Source: Thermoplasmata archaeon (GTDB taxonomy: Archaea; Thermoplasmatota; Thermoplasmata; Thermoplasmatales; GCA-001856825). Taken from it: DNA of 64,000 bases. Shown here piece after piece: positions 17,349 through 26,079 of this stretch (positions are counted from its first letter, which is position 1; the number at the start of each line of letters is the position of its first letter). Location: positions 62,001 through 126,000 of the forward strand of contig JAJYUZ010000001.1 of assembly GCA_021792255.1 (NCBI GenBank), in the 5' to 3' direction. The translations under genes and the position numbers were made by a program. The notes beneath the pieces were generated by a model. It did no database searches. It was given only the letters and a program-made list of their open reading frames with translations, and was not told the origin of the DNA.

Positions 17349-19399
17349 ATATGTCCACGGTGAGGTGGGAGGACAGCGACCTAGCCTACGACTCATCGAA
17401 CTTTGTTAGAGGAAAAGGGCATTTTGTGGACGACATAAAACTGCAAGGAATGCTTTTTATGACAGTCCTGAGAAGTCCCTATGCACGCGCTAGAATTTTG
17501 AGTCTTAAGGGAGGGATGAACAGTCAAGACTTAGGAGCCAAGATGGCTTCGGTCGGAGAAGGGGCAGACCCAGGTGCTGGCATTTCCATCGAACCGGTTT
17601 TTGCAACGGGTTTCGTCAACTATGTCGGAGAACCAGTAGCGGCAGTTTTTGCAGAAGATAGGTACAAATCTACAGATCTGCTCGAGTCGGTAGAAGTTGA
17701 CTACGAACCTCTGAAGCCTGTAGTCACTATGGACGACGCACTTGCATTTGGTCCTATTCACGAAGGTATGAAAAACAACATTTTAGTGGAGGCTACTAAA
17801 GGAGATGATTTCTCGGACCCTAAGTCACCAATAGTCCTTGAGGACACGCTTGAGAATGAGAGGGTATCGACCAACCCAATAGAACCCAGAGGAATTGTAG
17901 CGAGCTACGCAGACGGCATTTTGAACGTTTGGATCTCTACCCAGTCGGTGCACAGCATAAAAGAAGGCCTAGTAGAATCACTAAACTTGAATCCAGATAA
18001 TGTAAGAGTAATGCAGGCAGATACCGGAGGAGCGTTCGGTTCAAAGGGTGGCCTGTACCCAGAATACGTGATGGCTTCTTACGCTTCGATGAAGTACAGA
18101 AAACCAGTAAAGTGGATTGAGACCAGAAGGGAACATCTGACATCGACGAACCCCGGGAGGGGGGTAAGAAGCAGAGTAAAGATTTTCGCTGAAAGAAGCG
18201 GGAAGATTACTGGCATGAAGGGGGACGTGCTAATAGATGCTGGTGCATATGGTTCCGGAATTGCATCATTTTCTGCACAGTTCGTGGCCATGATGATGAC
18301 GGGACCTTATTCGATCGAAAAAGCATTTGTCACTGGGAGGTCACTCCTCACCAATAAAGTACCGCAAGGACCTTATCGGGGGGCAGGAAGACCGGAGGCA
18401 TCTTTCTTTATTGAGAGGATGGTTGATCTTCTTGCGGACGAAGTGAACAAGGATCCTGCTGATGTCAGACTTCTGAATACAAGTGATAAGCCTTTCAACT
18501 CGCCCCTCGGAATGAAGATAGACGCAGCAAGACCATTCTTCGAGAGCGCCATAAAAGAACTAGAGTACAGGAAGGAAGCCAAAATGACTAAAGGAGTTGG
18601 AGTATCATTCTTTGTCTTGGTGCCTGCCGTCTATCCCGGAGAGAGTGCTAGAATTATGGTAAGAGACGGTAGAATAAGAGTATGGCTTGGTGGTAATAGC
18701 CACGGGCAAGGACACGAAGACTTTGTGAAGAAACTGGTCAACGAAGAGCTGAATGTTCCAGGAGATCTTGTAACCCTCTATCGAGGTGACACTGGAATGA
18801 CCAAGGTAGGCGTCGGATCATGGGGGAGCAGGTCCGCAATAGTAGCAGGTGCAGCAGTCGTTTCGGTATGCAGAAAGCTGAAAAAGGACGTCGAAGATGA
18901 CAATGGGACATACTCCTATGAATTGCTGCTGGCAGGCAGCTACGACGAATTCATAAACGAGGAGAAGAGGATGACTCTGAATTCCTTTGGGGCTAATCTC
19001 GCATCAGTCGAAGTTGGAAAATTCGGAACCGTTCGTGTAAAAAAGTGCTTGGCTTATTACGACGTTGGAAGGGCCCTGAACAAGGAAATGGTGATTGGTC
19101 AGATTCAAGGAGGGATGGCTCAAGGAATCGGTCAGACTCTCCACGAAGGGTTGTTCTACAATGAAGACGGTCAGCTCATTACTTCAAGCATTTCTGACGC
19201 AGGGGTTCCTCTAGCGGAAGACCTTCCTAACTTTGGAGTCAAGATTGCAGAGAACAGGTCTGCGCTTCCACACGGAGCCAAAGGAGTTGGAGAATCTCCA
19301 ACTATCGGTGTTCCGACCGCACTTATCAGGGCTATAGAAAAGGCAAGTGGTTTGCGACTCAGAAAGACTCCAGTGACCGCGGAAGATCTTATGCAGTAG
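17345..19399 (+). CDS. Molybdenum hydroxylase, molybdopterin-binding large subunit (aldehyde oxidase / CoxL form II-like)
   Basis: The track begins at 17141 inside the small subunit. The ATG at 17345 overlaps the small-subunit stop (ATGA) and gives 684 residues, somewhat shorter than the usual 750-800. The N-terminus resembles the family (NFVRGKGHFVDDI). Cofactor motifs are TGGAFGSKGGLYPE, QGPYRGAGRPEA and the catalytic-Glu motif AKGVGESP. The CO dehydrogenase form I loop (AYxCSFR) is absent and the PYRGAGR version is present, so CO oxidation is unlikely. An aldehyde or purine substrate is more plausible, for example glyceraldehyde as in Sulfolobus CutABC. The gene ends directly against the convergent mocA-like gene. 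Confidence 0.9.
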   Translation: MNMSTVRWEDSDLAYDSSNFVRGKGHFVDDIKLQGMLFMTVLRSPYARARILSLKGGMNSQDLGAKMASVGEGADPGAGISIEPVFATGFVNYVGEPVAAVFAEDRYKSTDLLESVEVDYEPLKPVVTMDDALAFGPIHEGMKNNILVEATKGDDFSDPKSPIVLEDTLENERVSTNPIEPRGIVASYADGILNVWISTQSVHSIKEGLVESLNLNPDNVRVMQADTGGAFGSKGGLYPEYVMASYASMKYRKPVKWIETRREHLTSTNPGRGVRSRVKIFAERSGKITGMKGDVLIDAGAYGSGIASFSAQFVAMMMTGPYSIEKAFVTGRSLLTNKVPQGPYRGAGRPEASFFIERMVDLLADEVNKDPADVRLLNTSDKPFNSPLGMKIDAARPFFESAIKELEYRKEAKMTKGVGVSFFVLVPAVYPGESARIMVRDGRIRVWLGGNSHGQGHEDFVKKLVNEELNVPGDLVTLYRGDTGMTKVGVGSWGSRSAIVAGAAVVSVCRKLKKDVEDDNGTYSYELLLAGSYDEFINEEKRMTLNSFGANLASVEVGKFGTVRVKKCLAYYDVGRALNKEMVIGQIQGGMAQGIGQTLHEGLFYNEDGQLITSSISDAGVPLAEDLPNFGVKIAENRSALPHGAKGVGESPTIGVPTALIRAIEKASGLRLRKTPVTAEDLMQ

Positions 19400-20017
19400 T
19401 CATTTTTTCTCTTCATACTTCTTACGGCTCTCTATTTTTTGTAGATCGTCTACAATATCGATGTCCGTTAAGCTAGGTGCGTCGACTTCGACCTTGATCA
19501 GATTCTCTACGTGTGATTCAGCTATGCTTCTTGCCCCTTTATCCTCTTTCAACTGTTTCAGCTCACCGAATACAGATGAAGGAAACAGTATCGGGTTGCG
19601 GACTTGTCCATCCACTGAACACGCAATTATTCTACGCGGGCTCACTAGGAATTCAAGAACGAGGCGGCTGATATCTGACGGTTTAATCAGAGGCTGATCT
19701 GCAAGCAGAAAGAGAATCCCATCTACATCACCTTCGAATTGTCGGGTTGCCAGTGCGATGGAAGTACCTATTCCTCTCGCCCACTCCTTGTTAACTATCT
19801 TCAATGTACCCTTGTGCAATATCGGATCGAGGTCTCTTCCGGGGGGCGTCACCACTGCGATATTCCAAAAGTTGTTCGCACGGACAGAATCCATGGTTCG
19901 TTCCAGGATGCTGATCCCGTCGATTCTTTGAAGGAGCTTATTCGAGCCAAATCTCTTTGAAGCGCCTGCAGCCAAAATGACAGCTGCAATCTTTATTCTA
20001 TTCTTTTCAACATTCAT
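19400..20017 (-). CDS. MocA-like molybdenum cofactor nucleotidyltransferase
   Basis: The protein has 205 residues. The NTP-transferase N-terminus AAVILAAGASKRFGSNKLLQ and the metal-binding LLADQPLI motif match MobA/MocA enzymes. These attach CMP or GMP to molybdopterin for xanthine-dehydrogenase-type enzymes. The context (Mo hydroxylase large subunit, CoxG-like and XdhC-like genes) favours MocA-type cytidylylation. The start overlaps the stop of the CoxG-like gene by 4 bases, so the two are co-transcribed on the minus strand. Confidence 0.88.
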   Translation of the reverse strand: MNVEKNRIKIAAVILAAGASKRFGSNKLLQRIDGISILERTMDSVRANNFWNIAVVTPPGRDLDPILHKGTLKIVNKEWARGIGTSIALATRQFEGDVDGILFLLADQPLIKPSDISRLVLEFLVSPRRIIACSVDGQVRNPILFPSSVFGELKQLKEDKGARSIAESHVENLIKVEVDAPSLTDIDIVDDLQKIESRKKYEEKK

Positions 20018-20454
20018 CTTTCGAACGCTTCTCTGAAGGAGTTTGTCAGTACTGAAATGTACTTCTCAGCAGTGTTGTTAATGACTCTAGATCCCATTGT
20101 AGCTATCACTCCGCCGATCGTAATCTCAACATTCCAAGTTACCAAAGTTGCACCATCGGTGGAGTCAGAAAAGTCATAAGTAGCTTTAAGGTTGAGCGAT
20201 CCCGTAGCCCCAGATCCCTTTGCCCAAATCTCTACCGAATGGTCGTCAATCTTGTTTTTGATTTCCAGGAGCAAATTGAACTTACCCTTGATCGCAGACT
20301 GACCTGCTTTTACCACGAGCCTCGAAGAAGTTTTGTCGATCCTCTCTACAGACTGAACGTCCGGGATAACGGAAGTGACTTTCTCAATATCCGACACGAA
20401 CGCCAAAACCGTCGGCCTATCAGTTTTCACTTCAAATTTTCCTTTGAAATTCAT
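20014..20454 (-). CDS. CoxG-like SRPBCC protein
   Basis: The protein has 146 residues. The START/SRPBCC fold of CO dehydrogenase subunit G is recognisable from MNFKGKFEVKTDRPTVLAFV through the C-terminal helix (AEKYISVLTNSFREAF). CoxG proteins are encoded with molybdenum hydroxylases and are proposed to help membrane association or maturation. It is transcribed with the mocA-like gene. The intergenic region with the XdhC-like gene (about 100 bases) is divergent and has TATA-like sequences for both directions. Confidence 0.88.
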   Translation of the reverse strand: MNFKGKFEVKTDRPTVLAFVSDIEKVTSVIPDVQSVERIDKTSSRLVVKAGQSAIKGKFNLLLEIKNKIDDHSVEIWAKGSGATGSLNLKATYDFSDSTDGATLVTWNVEITIGGVIATMGSRVINNTAEKYISVLTNSFREAFER

Positions 20455-20530
20455 ACCAAAGAGGTAACCAAAACAAATCCTTTAACCTTGCTAGTGGAGT
20501 GTTATGTCATCAACAGAACTCGAAAAATCA

Positions 20531-20537
20531 TTTATAC
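20531..20537 (+). promoter_or_regulatory. TATA box of the XdhC-like gene
   Basis: TTTATAC is centred about 26 bases before the TTG start at 20559, consistent with a leaderless transcript beginning at a TTG codon. Confidence 0.5.
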
Positions 20538-20558
20538 GGAGATTGATTGTAAACGACA

Positions 20559-21365
20559 TTGAATAACTGGGAGTTTTCACAGGTCATTTCAGAATTGGTC
20601 AAGAAAAGTGAGCCGTTCGTAGTAGCAACCGTAGTTAGGGTTTCTGGTTCTTCCATTGGAAAACCGGGTTTTAAGGAAGTGATATCTAGTAATGGAGACG
20701 TCATCTATGGTACACTTGGCGGAGCTTGTCCAGATTCCGCGATTGTTGAAAAAGCAAAAGAGGCTTTGAAATCAGGAAGTGCAAGGACGATCAAGGTTTT
20801 CTTGGAAGACGCGAAGGAGACTCTCGTCGGGATGGCGAAAAACAACGAGGATGAAATTCATGTCGAAACAAATTGTGGCGGAATCATGGACATTTACCTA
20901 GAGCCATATAAGAGAAACGAGCGACTCGTGATCGTGGGGCAGGGAGGAAGGGACGAAATAGAAGACACTCTCGTGTCACTGGGAAAGTCCATCGGAATGA
21001 GTGTTACAGTGATTGATCCCAATCCTATGATGAACTCAAAGCCTGATGAGCTCGTTGACCCCGTGAATTCTCCTATGAACGAATTCGTTTTTCAAGAAGA
21101 TGACTTTGTAGTAGTGCTCACGAAGGGTACTAGAGACATACAGGTATTGGAATCGATCTCTAGACACAAGGTGAAGTACGTTGGACTGCTAGCCAGCAAG
21201 AAAAGGATAAGGACAGATCTTGACGCTCTTGAAGCCAGTGGAGTGAGTGCGGAGTTTCTTAAATCGATTCACGCTCCAATCGGTTTAGATATAGGGGCGA
21301 TCACTCCTTCGGAGATATCGCTTAGCATAATTTCCGAAATAGTCTCGATTAGAAGAAAGGAATGA
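20559..21365 (+). CDS. XdhC/CoxI family molybdenum hydroxylase maturation factor
   Basis: The protein has 268 residues with a TTG start. The N-terminal XdhC domain includes FVVATVVRVSGSSIGKPGFK and YGTLGGACPDSAIV. The C-terminal Rossmann domain starts at LVIVGQGGRDEIEDTL and contains YVGLLASKKR, which corresponds to the family's YIGLLGSRRR. XdhC binds the molybdenum cofactor and supports sulfuration and insertion into the apoenzyme. Its placement next to the hydroxylase and MocA-like genes supports that role. Confidence 0.9.
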   Translation: MNNWEFSQVISELVKKSEPFVVATVVRVSGSSIGKPGFKEVISSNGDVIYGTLGGACPDSAIVEKAKEALKSGSARTIKVFLEDAKETLVGMAKNNEDEIHVETNCGGIMDIYLEPYKRNERLVIVGQGGRDEIEDTLVSLGKSIGMSVTVIDPNPMMNSKPDELVDPVNSPMNEFVFQEDDFVVVLTKGTRDIQVLESISRHKVKYVGLLASKKRIRTDLDALEASGVSAEFLKSIHAPIGLDIGAITPSEISLSIISEIVSIRRKE

Positions 21366-21377
21366 GGGTTTGTCTGG

Positions 21378-22445
21378 TTAACCCCTAATGACTCGAGCAG
21401 TGCTTCTCTTCACTTTCCGATGGCTCAATCCCGTAGCCTCAGGGGACAACGGAGCATTCCTTTTATTGCTGTAGTTCCAGAAAATCCCCCCTTCACCGAG
21501 CAGTGCAATTTCTCTTCTTGAGGGAATCTTTCCTGCCATTAGTCTCGTGAAAATTACGTCGATTGAGTTGAAATCGCTGTAGCGAATTCCGCCTGCCGAA
21601 ATTCCAAACAGAGGCATCCCCTTCCACATGGAAACAATGGTCATCGTAGTCGGCTTCATCGGAATTCCATATGCAATAATTTTAGCGCCCAGATCACGGA
21701 TGGTAATGGGTGTCTTATCAGTAGGATCCACGGACATTCCTCCGGTAATTATTATAGCATCGACTCCCGCTATCCTAGCGCTTTGGATGGCTCTAGTCTC
21801 AAGCTCTTGATTGTCTGGAACTATCTCCTTGTAAGCGATTTTCCAGCCGTATCTTTCGCACTTCTTTTTCATTATACTAAAGTACTGGTCTTTCTTTCTC
21901 TCTTCGTAGATCTCTGTACCGGTGATAATAAGAGCTATTTTAGAGTACTTGAACGGCAACACTCTTACCATTCCTCTCTTAACCAATTTGACGATATTCT
22001 CCATACGCTCCTTCTCGATTCCGAGAGGGATTACGTCAATCGCGGCAATGATCTCTTCCTTTCCCACAGCATGGTCTTGACCCTTCGTTATCAGGAGAAC
22101 TTCCTGATTGAGATTGAATTTGATCAGTTCTTTGTGATCGATTTGAATGAGTCCAGGTTCCTTGGAAACGAGAAATGCAATACCGTGTTTTCCTCCAACA
22201 ACTTCAGTGCTTTCATCAGAAATTCTCTTCGCGATCTCCAATGATATTTCCCACTCGTAGATCAGGCCAGCTTTGTTGTCTTCAGTCCAGACCTGGTATA
22301 CTCCAGAATTCTTCAAGCGCTCCACGTCAGATTTGGTGATCCTATGCCCACGCCCAAGGAGTGTGGAAGACTCTTTACTGGTAACTAGCGTAGTGTCATA
22401 AGCCAGAATCTTGCCAACGGCCCTTTCTGTTGGAGTTTTCTTCAC
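21378..22445 (-). CDS. Molybdopterin-binding (MoeA/CinA-type) protein
   Basis: The protein has 355 residues. The C-terminal half is a MoCF-binding domain (IALIITGTEIYEERKKDQY, then DAIIITGGMSVDPTDKTP), the fold shared by MoeA, MogA and CinA. The N-terminal half is not MoeA domain I or II in an obvious way. Related proteins occur beside XdhC-type genes and are thought to handle the cofactor for hydroxylases. It ends 12 bases from the convergent XdhC-like stop codon and completes the molybdenum cluster. Confidence 0.82.
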   Translation of the reverse strand: MKKTPTERAVGKILAYDTTLVTSKESSTLLGRGHRITKSDVERLKNSGVYQVWTEDNKAGLIYEWEISLEIAKRISDESTEVVGGKHGIAFLVSKEPGLIQIDHKELIKFNLNQEVLLITKGQDHAVGKEEIIAAIDVIPLGIEKERMENIVKLVKRGMVRVLPFKYSKIALIITGTEIYEERKKDQYFSIMKKKCERYGWKIAYKEIVPDNQELETRAIQSARIAGVDAIIITGGMSVDPTDKTPITIRDLGAKIIAYGIPMKPTTMTIVSMWKGMPLFGISAGGIRYSDFNSIDVIFTRLMAGKIPSRREIALLGEGGIFWNYSNKRNAPLSPEATGLSHRKVKRSTARVIRG

Positions 22446-22581
22446 AGTTCTTAATCTTCAATTCCATTATAATTATTGACTTATTTTCTAGACTACAAGA
22501 ATCGGAGCTAATTAGTCCATTAGTATGTTCAATTTAACTGAACTAAGTTTTATTAAGTAGACCTTTATTAATTCAATTGAA

Positions 22582-23700
22582 ATGAAAAAGGATTCAGTTG
22601 TAGTTTCTATTTCAACCGAGAATGGAGCGTATTTTGTTAAATCTGACACGAGCAGGAAGAAGTGGTCAAGGAGCAAGTGTTTCCTTTCCGGAGAGAGCGT
22701 TAACAACGTTGCAATTGATGGAGATGGAAGATTTTACGCCTCAACCCTAACAGAGGGCGTGTTCTCATCAAGCGACAGAGGAGAAACTTGGAAACCTTCA
22801 AACAAGGGACTGCACGTAAGAAAAGTATGGACAGTCGAAGTGGACAAACATCAGGAAGGACTCCTGTACGCCGGGACACAATACGGTCATCTCTTCAGAT
22901 CCACCAACTCAGGAAAGTTGTGGGAGGAGGTAACTGGACTTTATACGGCGCCCCATAGAGAGAACTGGGGGATAGACTGGGGATTTGGTACCACGGGGCT
23001 AACAATCCATTCGATCAAAACCGATCCATATGAGAAGGGGAAACTGTACATAGTCGCTGCAGGGAACGGGACTTACAGAAGTGATGATGCAGGGAATACC
23101 TGGAAGTCACTGAAAGGTGGTATTACCGAATCGTGCCCGATTTTAGGAGGTGAACCACATCCTTCTATTCCAAGCGTCGAGGACAAGGAAAAGATCTCAG
23201 AGCATCTCAACTCGGTGCATTCGTGTACGCACAAGATAGCCCTCTCTTCTTCTAAACCCGGTACAATATATCAGCAGAACCACTGTGGTGTCTATGCTTC
23301 AACGGATTCAGGAAACAAGTGGAAGGACATAAGCAAATCAAAAGAAGACAGACACGGATTTCCTATCATGGTATTAGACGGGAAGAAGGAATCTGTCTTC
23401 GTGATCCCTGCCTATCAAGGTAAGTGCAAGAAGCACAATTCGTGCATTGAGGGACAGATCACTGTCAACAGAACGGAGGACGGGGGTAAGAAGTGGAAAA
23501 AGCTGAGTAACGGCCTACCCAAGGGAATGCATACGGTAGTGCTCCGAGATGGAATGGCTCAGGACTCTCTAGAGGAACCCGGGGTCTATTTCGGAACTTC
23601 AACTGGAGAACTATTTGGTTCCATTGACTTGGGTGAATCATGGAACAAACTTGCAAGCGGACTAGGCAGAATTCAGGGCGTCTCTGCCTTCAATATCTAG
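22582..23700 (+). CDS. Cytosolic sortilin/BNR-type beta-propeller protein
   Basis: The protein has 372 residues. Repeated SSDRGETWKPS, RSTNSGKLWEE, RSDDAGNTWKSL, STDSGNKWKDI and TEDGGKKWKKL units are Asp-box (BNR) motifs of sortilin/sialidase-like propellers, at least six blades. No signal peptide or membrane segment is visible, so it should be intracellular. A cysteine-containing stretch (HSCTHK, NHCGVY, GKCKKHNSC) interrupts the later blades and could bind metal. Glycosidase activity is possible but no catalytic residues can be assigned. It is a single gene behind its own AT-rich promoter. Confidence 0.75.
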   Translation: MKKDSVVVSISTENGAYFVKSDTSRKKWSRSKCFLSGESVNNVAIDGDGRFYASTLTEGVFSSSDRGETWKPSNKGLHVRKVWTVEVDKHQEGLLYAGTQYGHLFRSTNSGKLWEEVTGLYTAPHRENWGIDWGFGTTGLTIHSIKTDPYEKGKLYIVAAGNGTYRSDDAGNTWKSLKGGITESCPILGGEPHPSIPSVEDKEKISEHLNSVHSCTHKIALSSSKPGTIYQQNHCGVYASTDSGNKWKDISKSKEDRHGFPIMVLDGKKESVFVIPAYQGKCKKHNSCIEGQITVNRTEDGGKKWKKLSNGLPKGMHTVVLRDGMAQDSLEEPGVYFGTSTGELFGSIDLGESWNKLASGLGRIQGVSAFNI

Positions 23701-23739
23701 CAAAATCCATTTCATTTCAGATTCGATTATTGCGAAAAA

Positions 23740-23812
23740 TGGGCCCGACCGGATTCGAACCGGTGGTCTCCTCCGTGTCAGGGAGACGTCATAGCCGCTA
23801 GACCACGAGCCC
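23740..23812 (-). tRNA. tRNA-Val (GAC)
   Basis: On the minus strand the acceptor GGGCTCG pairs with CGGGCCC (one G-U). The D arm reads TGGTCTAGCGGCTATGAC and the anticodon arm is TCTCCCTGACACGGAGG with anticodon GAC. The T arm is CCGGTTCGAATCCGG. No intron is present and no CCA is encoded. Confidence 0.94.
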
Positions 23813-23852
23813 TAACTCGTCAGTATTGCGTCAATAATAATTTTTTCTTTTA

Positions 23853-24623
23853 TTATTCGGCGGTTGCCAATATCATGCCGAAGTATTCCTGAAGATAATA
23901 ATAATGAAACTTAGGTACAAGATTTCCTTGATCTGCAAACCCGTGAAACATCAACAAATTCCAGTAACTATCGGGTTTTGCAGAAGCAATATGGTCTTCG
24001 CTCAGATGAGCAATATCATCAAATCTATTAGTCCTGATGGCTTTTATCACTGTCTTGTCGTACCTCTTCGCTTCAGTATTAAATCCATAAGGACCGGTTT
24101 TTGAGTGCGTATGAGCCTGATCTGCACTGAAAACTACAGAGACTTTTTCGTCAAGTCCTGAAACAATATCGAACAGCCTTCTTCCAAGTTCTATAAGCTG
24201 GTTCCTCTTAGTAGTCCTCCATTGTCCTAACATTGAAACCTTCTTTGTGCAAAAAAATGTGAGAGGTATAAGTGCGCCAAAATCAACTGGGAACGTTGAT
24301 AACTCTCCCTCTGCAGTAACAAAATTGGTCTCGACAAAATATTTTGATGATTTTATCAGAAGAGAATTTAGTTCTCTGTCTGTCACATATTCGCCTTTTA
24401 GTGTAATTTTTCCGATCCTGTATCTCCCTGAAAGATATTGTGTATTTATCACCGGTAGGCCGGAAGGGATTCTCAATGAGTGCGGACTTATGATGAGTAC
24501 GGAATCCGCCGAATCACCCCTCGTAGCTTTTATAATTGCTTCGTTCATTAATCTGCTTTCCTTGTTTGGCAGAGAAAGGATCTCGTCACCGTGAGGAATT
24601 AAATATGTCCCTACAAGTGTCAC
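23853..24623 (-). CDS. LigB/Memo-type class III extradiol dioxygenase family protein
   Basis: The protein has 256 residues with a GTG start directly after the nre stop codon. The fold is suggested by GTYLIPHGDEI at the N-terminus, LIISPHS around residue 45 and SADQAHTHSKTGPYGF around residue 165. The His residues correspond to metal ligands in LigB and Memo-type proteins. It is the last gene of a trm112-nre-ligB operon. Whether it is a true ring-cleaving dioxygenase or a Memo-like non-enzymatic homologue cannot be told from sequence. Confidence 0.78.
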   Translation of the reverse strand: MTLVGTYLIPHGDEILSLPNKESRLMNEAIIKATRGDSADSVLIISPHSLRIPSGLPVINTQYLSGRYRIGKITLKGEYVTDRELNSLLIKSSKYFVETNFVTAEGELSTFPVDFGALIPLTFFCTKKVSMLGQWRTTKRNQLIELGRRLFDIVSGLDEKVSVVFSADQAHTHSKTGPYGFNTEAKRYDKTVIKAIRTNRFDDIAHLSEDHIASAKPDSYWNLLMFHGFADQGNLVPKFHYYYLQEYFGMILATAE

Positions 24624-25853
24624 CTATTTCACGTATTCAGTTATCTTTCTTTGGCGTTTAATTATTTGGTAAGTTTTACTGTTTGCCCGGAGATCTACCT
24701 TTCTTCTAATCTTGATGATGTCAAAAAATTGATCGATACTGTCTAGGTAATTTTCTGCACGTAGCGCAATCTTGACGTTCTCTCTGACCTGCCAGACTCC
24801 AAGGGGGATTGTGTAATCTCCATCCACGAATCTGAATACGAGGATATTGCCTTTTTTCTCCTTCTTTTTCAGATAATCCAGTATTGGCAGCTTGGCTGCA
24901 AAGAAAGCTCCGGCAATCCTTGGATTAACTACCATTCTTCCAGGTTTCTCATAGTCGCCTTCAGCACTAGACTCTCTAGGGCCTGCCCATATGGATCCGT
25001 TATTCCAGAGTTCTATCATCTCGAACGAATAATCGCCAGGCACGATCAGGATATAGTATTCGTTTCCTATTCTTTTGAAGTGAAAGTACACATTTCCCTC
25101 GACTTCTGCGCAATTCCGAACAAATGGGATAAGCTGATCAGAAAGGGTTTTGTCGACAGCAGTTATAGACCATCTAGTCGGAACTATTTTCCTGTTTTTC
25201 GTCTTTCCAAGCATCCCGGCAGAGAATACCTTTTCGATCGCGTAAATGGAAGTCTCGGAATATAGAAGCTTCAATGCATCTACGGTCTTAAGATCGGTAT
25301 CGTAGTAGACTTTCTCCAAATTGGGATGCGAAGGAGAACTTTCGTGATAGAAATTCTTGGCGTACCCTCCTGGACCAAAGGGCTGCGATTCTGCCGAGAA
25401 ATCGATCTTTCTCTCGGTCGAAGAATATTCTATTTCACTGAACACAGGTCTTGACGACAGTATCAAGTCGTGCAACTCTAGAAGATAGTTGTTGGGGTCA
25501 GAAGGTGAAGAAATCGGCAGAATTTTATAACCTCTGTATAGAGAAAAACGCAACTTTGCTATTTGATCCAGCGTCAGTCTGCCCCACTGGTCAGGTCGTT
25601 CATAGATTGAAGTATCTCCCCTCCTGACAGGGAGAGCCGGTCCAATCCTAACTTTTGGATATCCAAACTGTCCAACAAAGATTGAAGGCGGGCTGTCTCC
25701 CGAGACGTCATTGACTTCTAGCGAGATCCCTTGGGTGAGATATGCCTTTGCGACGATAGGACAAGCAGATTTTCCACAGAGAAGTTTTGAACCTTTGCAT
25801 CTGATGCAGAGACTTACTGGAATGTTCTTTAATTCGTCGTCTAAGTGTATCAT
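24624..25853 (-). CDS. Nre family DNA repair protein (NreA-like) with C-terminal PIP-like motif
   Basis: The track ORF runs to 25997, but the ATG at 25853 overlaps the Trm112-like stop by ATGA and starts the family sequence, giving 409 residues. The N-terminal zinc motif is CIRCKGSKLLCGKSACPI, followed by FVGQFGYPKVRIGPALPV, both typical of archaeal Nre proteins. The extreme C-terminus QRKITEYVK resembles the PCNA-binding motif (Q-x-x-h-x-x-aromatic) described for NreA. Nre proteins act in DNA damage tolerance in archaea. The 48 extra residues in the track belong to the overlapping trm112-like frame region. Confidence 0.88.
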   Translation of the reverse strand: MIHLDDELKNIPVSLCIRCKGSKLLCGKSACPIVAKAYLTQGISLEVNDVSGDSPPSIFVGQFGYPKVRIGPALPVRRGDTSIYERPDQWGRLTLDQIAKLRFSLYRGYKILPISSPSDPNNYLLELHDLILSSRPVFSEIEYSSTERKIDFSAESQPFGPGGYAKNFYHESSPSHPNLEKVYYDTDLKTVDALKLLYSETSIYAIEKVFSAGMLGKTKNRKIVPTRWSITAVDKTLSDQLIPFVRNCAEVEGNVYFHFKRIGNEYYILIVPGDYSFEMIELWNNGSIWAGPRESSAEGDYEKPGRMVVNPRIAGAFFAAKLPILDYLKKKEKKGNILVFRFVDGDYTIPLGVWQVRENVKIALRAENYLDSIDQFFDIIKIRRKVDLRANSKTYQIIKRQRKITEYVK

Positions 25854-26023
25854 TCTGGAGGCAGTAAATTGGGTATCCCTTCTTCGATGGGATACTTTGT
25901 ATTGCACTTCACACACTCCAGTACTCCTTCCAGAATCTCGTCTCCTTGAACTTTGTCGATCTTTAGTGTCAGGTCTTCCTTGCAGACAGGACAGCATATT
26001 ATGTCAAGAAGTTCCTTCTTCAC
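25850..26023 (-). CDS. Trm112-like zinc-binding methyltransferase activator (57 aa)
   Basis: This small ORF is absent from the track. From a GTG at 26023 it encodes KKELLDIICCPVCKEDLTLK... and a second cysteine pair CVKCNTKYPIEEGIPNLLPP, the Trm112/UPF0434 pattern with the conserved YPI..GIP..LP end. In eukaryotes and archaea Trm112 stabilises and activates several methyltransferases. It is 56 bases downstream of a UbiE-like methyltransferase gene on the same strand and overlaps nre by ATGA, so co-transcription is likely. Confidence 0.85.
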   Translation of the reverse strand: MKKELLDIICCPVCKEDLTLKIDKVQGDEILEGVLECVKCNTKYPIEEGIPNLLPPE

Positions 26024-26079
26024 ATCTGCTAAACGAGTCTATCGATTAATAGGTTGTGCAGATTTCGCAACTAGCAAAA

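Noticed and set aside
21783-22244. 153-residue plus-strand ORF opposite the molybdopterin-binding gene
   Set aside because: It is a shadow of a gene with clear MoCF-binding motifs and has no recognisable sequence of its own.
25854-25997. Upstream extension of the nre ORF in the track
   Set aside because: The ATG at 25853 overlaps the Trm112-like stop codon and starts the conserved family sequence. The Arg/Ser-rich extension is out of frame with the Trm112-like gene that occupies the same bases.
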